Positions 5,395 to 6,720 of a DNA stretch of 6,720 nt are shown here, in pieces. Both the position numbers and the translations under genes were made by a program. The stretch lies in NCBI GenBank assembly GCA_003488525.1, contig DNLG01000163.1:2862-9581 (forward strand), written 5' to 3'. Below the pieces are notes generated by a model. It saw only the letters and a list, made by a program, of their open reading frames with translations, was not told the origin of the DNA and did not search any database. How positions within the stretch are numbered: position 1 is the stretch's first letter; the number at the start of each line of letters is the position of its first letter. Source of the DNA: Bacteroidota bacterium (lineage in GTDB: Bacteria > Bacteroidota > Ignavibacteria > Kapaibacteriales > Kapaibacteriaceae).

Positions 5395-6720
5395 ATGAAG
5401 AAGCTGTCGTCGCTGCTTTCCGCACTCTCGACATCCGCCTTACTGACTCCGCTTTCACATGGGGCCGATGTTGATGTTGTTGACGTATCAACAGACTCGC
5501 GCCTCATCCAGCCCGGTATGATCTTCGTTGCCATTGTCGGCACGAACTTCGACGGACATGCCGCCATCGGCGATGCCATCGCGCGTGGAGCTTCGGCCAT
5601 CGTTGTCGAGCAGGAACCACAAAGCCCCCTGCCGCTTCCGGTCATCTGCGTCAGCGATTCACGACGGGCTTTTGCCGAGCTCGTGCAGGTCCTGTTCGAT
5701 CGTCCGAGTGAGCCCCTTGCCATGTACGGCGTTACGGGTACGAACGGGAAAACGACCTGCGCGACATTACTCGAGCGGATCCTTACGCTTGAAGGTCGCT
5801 CTGTGGGGTTCATCGGAACGACGGGTAACCGGTTTGCCGGAGCTGAACATCCAACGGAGTATTCCACGCCGCACGCGCGTCAGCTTGCAGAACTGTTCCT
5901 AACGATGCGCAGTAGTGGAGTGGACGCTGTCTGCATGGAAGTGAGTTCGCATGCGCTGTCGCAGCACCGCGTGCTCGGTATCGATTATCGAGGAGCGATC
6001 TTCACAAATCTCACGCGCGACCACCTCGATTACCACGGTACCATGCAGGAATACGCGCGCTGCAAGAAACTTCTCTTTGATGGCCTATCGACCAATGCAA
6101 CGGCGGTGTTGTGGGGTGATTCTGAGTGGACGCCGTATATGAAGCGAGGTTGCTCGGCTCGGCACGTCATCACCGTTGGGCAGGGGGCTGATAATCACGT
6201 CAGGGTCACGGATGTTGCGCTCACTCTCACAGGAACAACATTCACCCTCGAACGGCTGCGCAGCGACATACCGAATGTGCCCGAGCGCTGCGTGATCCAT
6301 TCCAGGCTGCTTGGCGAATTCAACGTGGCCAACTGCGCCCTGGTTGCCGTGCTGTGCATGGTCGACGGAATACCCCCTGAGCGGGTTGTGGCGCACATGA
6401 ATGAGGTGGTCGGACCGAAGGGACGTATGGAAGTCCATGTTGTGCCCGGTGGCCCGACGGCCATTGTCGACTACGCCCACACCCCTGATGCTCTCGAGAG
6501 CGTCCTGCGCGTCATCCGCTCGCTCGGCGGTGATGGCGGCAAGGTCCACGTCGTCTTTGGCTGCGGTGGAAACCGAGATCGCGGCAAACGATCAGAGATG
6601 GGGCGTATCGCCTCCGAACTGGCCGATCACGTGGTGATCACCAATGATAATCCTAGCACCGAATCGCCCTCGGACATCATCGCGCATATAATGGGTGGCA
6701 TCGATGGTCCCCACCGACAT
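5395..6720 (+). CDS. murE: MurE, UDP-N-acetylmuramoyl-L-alanyl-D-glutamate amino-acid ligase, 3'-truncated by window
   Basis: The frame is open for 442 codons to the window end; full MurE is about 480-500 aa, so perhaps 50 residues are missing. MurE is the cytoplasmic ATP-dependent ligase that adds the third residue (usually meso-diaminopimelate or lysine) to the peptidoglycan stem peptide. Visible motifs are TDSR (33-36), the ATP loop GTNGKTT (115-121), EVSSHALSQHR (182-192), TNLTRDHLDYHG (204-215), the likely carbamylated Lys224 in YARCKKLLF, GEFNVAN (307-313), GRMEV (343-347), DYAHTPDALE (359-368) and FGCGGNRDRGKR (388-399). The substrate motif reads DNPSTE (418-423), with Ser421 where DAP enzymes usually have Arg, so the amino acid added is uncertain. 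ATG 5395 is the only suitable start, because an in-frame TAA lies 12 bases upstream; ATG 5391 is out of frame. No Shine-Dalgarno site is present. It probably leads a cell-wall gene cluster continuing beyond the window. Confidence 0.95.
   Translation, partial: MKKLSSLLSALSTSALLTPLSHGADVDVVDVSTDSRLIQPGMIFVAIVGTNFDGHAAIGDAIARGASAIVVEQEPQSPLPLPVICVSDSRRAFAELVQVLFDRPSEPLAMYGVTGTNGKTTCATLLERILTLEGRSVGFIGTTGNRFAGAEHPTEYSTPHARQLAELFLTMRSSGVDAVCMEVSSHALSQHRVLGIDYRGAIFTNLTRDHLDYHGTMQEYARCKKLLFDGLSTNATAVLWGDSEWTPYMKRGCSARHVITVGQGADNHVRVTDVALTLTGTTFTLERLRSDIPNVPERCVIHSRLLGEFNVANCALVAVLCMVDGIPPERVVAHMNEVVGPKGRMEVHVVPGGPTAIVDYAHTPDALESVLRVIRSLGGDGGKVHVVFGCGGNRDRGKRSEMGRIASELADHVVITNDNPSTESPSDIIAHIMGGIDGPHRH

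Larger units (their letters stand above)
453..6189. repeat. Dispersed octamer AGCCCCCT, seven copies
   Basis: AGCCCCCT occurs on the plus strand at 453-460, 1896-1903, 3453-3460 and 5623-5630, and as its complement AGGGGGCT at 1836-1843, 4932-4939 and 6182-6189. All copies lie inside genes (malic enzyme, PhoD-like with two, DHODH-like, Nudix and murE with two) in more than one codon phase. Fewer than one copy would be expected by chance in a window this size. A near copy, AGGGGGCG, is at 5302-5309. Function is unknown; codon preference explains part at most. Confidence 0.55.

Noticed and set aside
5391..5476. Short frame from ATG 5391, 4 bases before the murE start
   Set aside because: It overlaps murE out of frame and ends after 27 codons. 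A regulatory upstream peptide cannot be excluded, but nothing supports it.
5346..5867. 174-codon upstream extension of the Nudix frame on the minus strand
   Set aside because: It is antisense to the strongly supported murE gene, would give an abnormally long Nudix protein, and shows no recognisable domain. ATG 5345 gives the family length.
6085..6549. 154-codon frame antisense to murE
   Set aside because: murE motifs are continuous on the plus strand here. The antisense frame has no recognisable motif and reflects high-GC codon structure.
1..6720. CRISPR arrays, insertion sequences, tRNA/rRNA genes, phage or defence genes
   Set aside because: I looked for regularly spaced repeats, transposase or integrase motifs and tRNA-like cloverleaf sequences and saw none. 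The window is mostly housekeeping.

Overview
The window carries seven protein-coding genes, and almost every base is accounted for. The overall character is a bacterial chromosome of roughly 55-60% GC, by eye. Several signs point to the Bacteroidota / Chlorobiota / Kapabacteria group. The AMP nucleosidase is the short form familiar from Bacteroidota. A small lipoprotein resembles the DUF4296 family. The three genes that begin transcription units have a TAnnTTTG-like -7 promoter element, and convincing Shine-Dalgarno sites are lacking. The GC content is high for Bacteroidota proper, so a deep branch such as Kapabacteria is my preferred guess. That placement is inference.

Layout. (1) 1-3173, plus strand: a tight run of three genes. 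These are the 3' two-thirds of a large malic enzyme (cut by the window start), AMP nucleosidase beginning 1 base after its stop, and an exported PhoD-like phosphatase/phosphodiesterase whose ATG overlaps the nucleosidase stop. The run ends in a long hairpin at about 3194-3242, which is also bracketed by a 9-bp direct repeat. (2) 3302-4447, plus strand: a dihydroorotate dehydrogenase-family flavoenzyme whose only visible promoter element lies 3 bases before its GTG start. (3) 4393-5345, minus strand: a two-gene unit in which a CoA-pyrophosphatase-type Nudix hydrolase is coupled by an ATGA overlap to a small lipoprotein. The lipoprotein coding end runs 55 bases into the end of the dehydrogenase gene. 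(4) 5395 to the window end, plus strand: murE, transcribed divergently from the Nudix gene across a 49-base spacer and cut off by the window end after 442 codons.

Functionally this is mostly central metabolism and housekeeping: malate to pyruvate, AMP breakdown, phosphate-ester hydrolysis, a pyrimidine-type flavoenzyme, CoA-derivative clean-up and peptidoglycan precursor synthesis. I see no mobile element, CRISPR array, tRNA or rRNA, and no clear novel multi-gene system. The observations most worth following up are: a common promoter-to-start geometry implying leaderless mRNAs at all three transcription-unit starts; an over-represented octamer AGCCCCCT (7 copies on both strands); a Ser where DAP-adding MurE enzymes usually have Arg in the DNPR motif; and a dihydroorotate dehydrogenase mixing class 1 and class 2 features.
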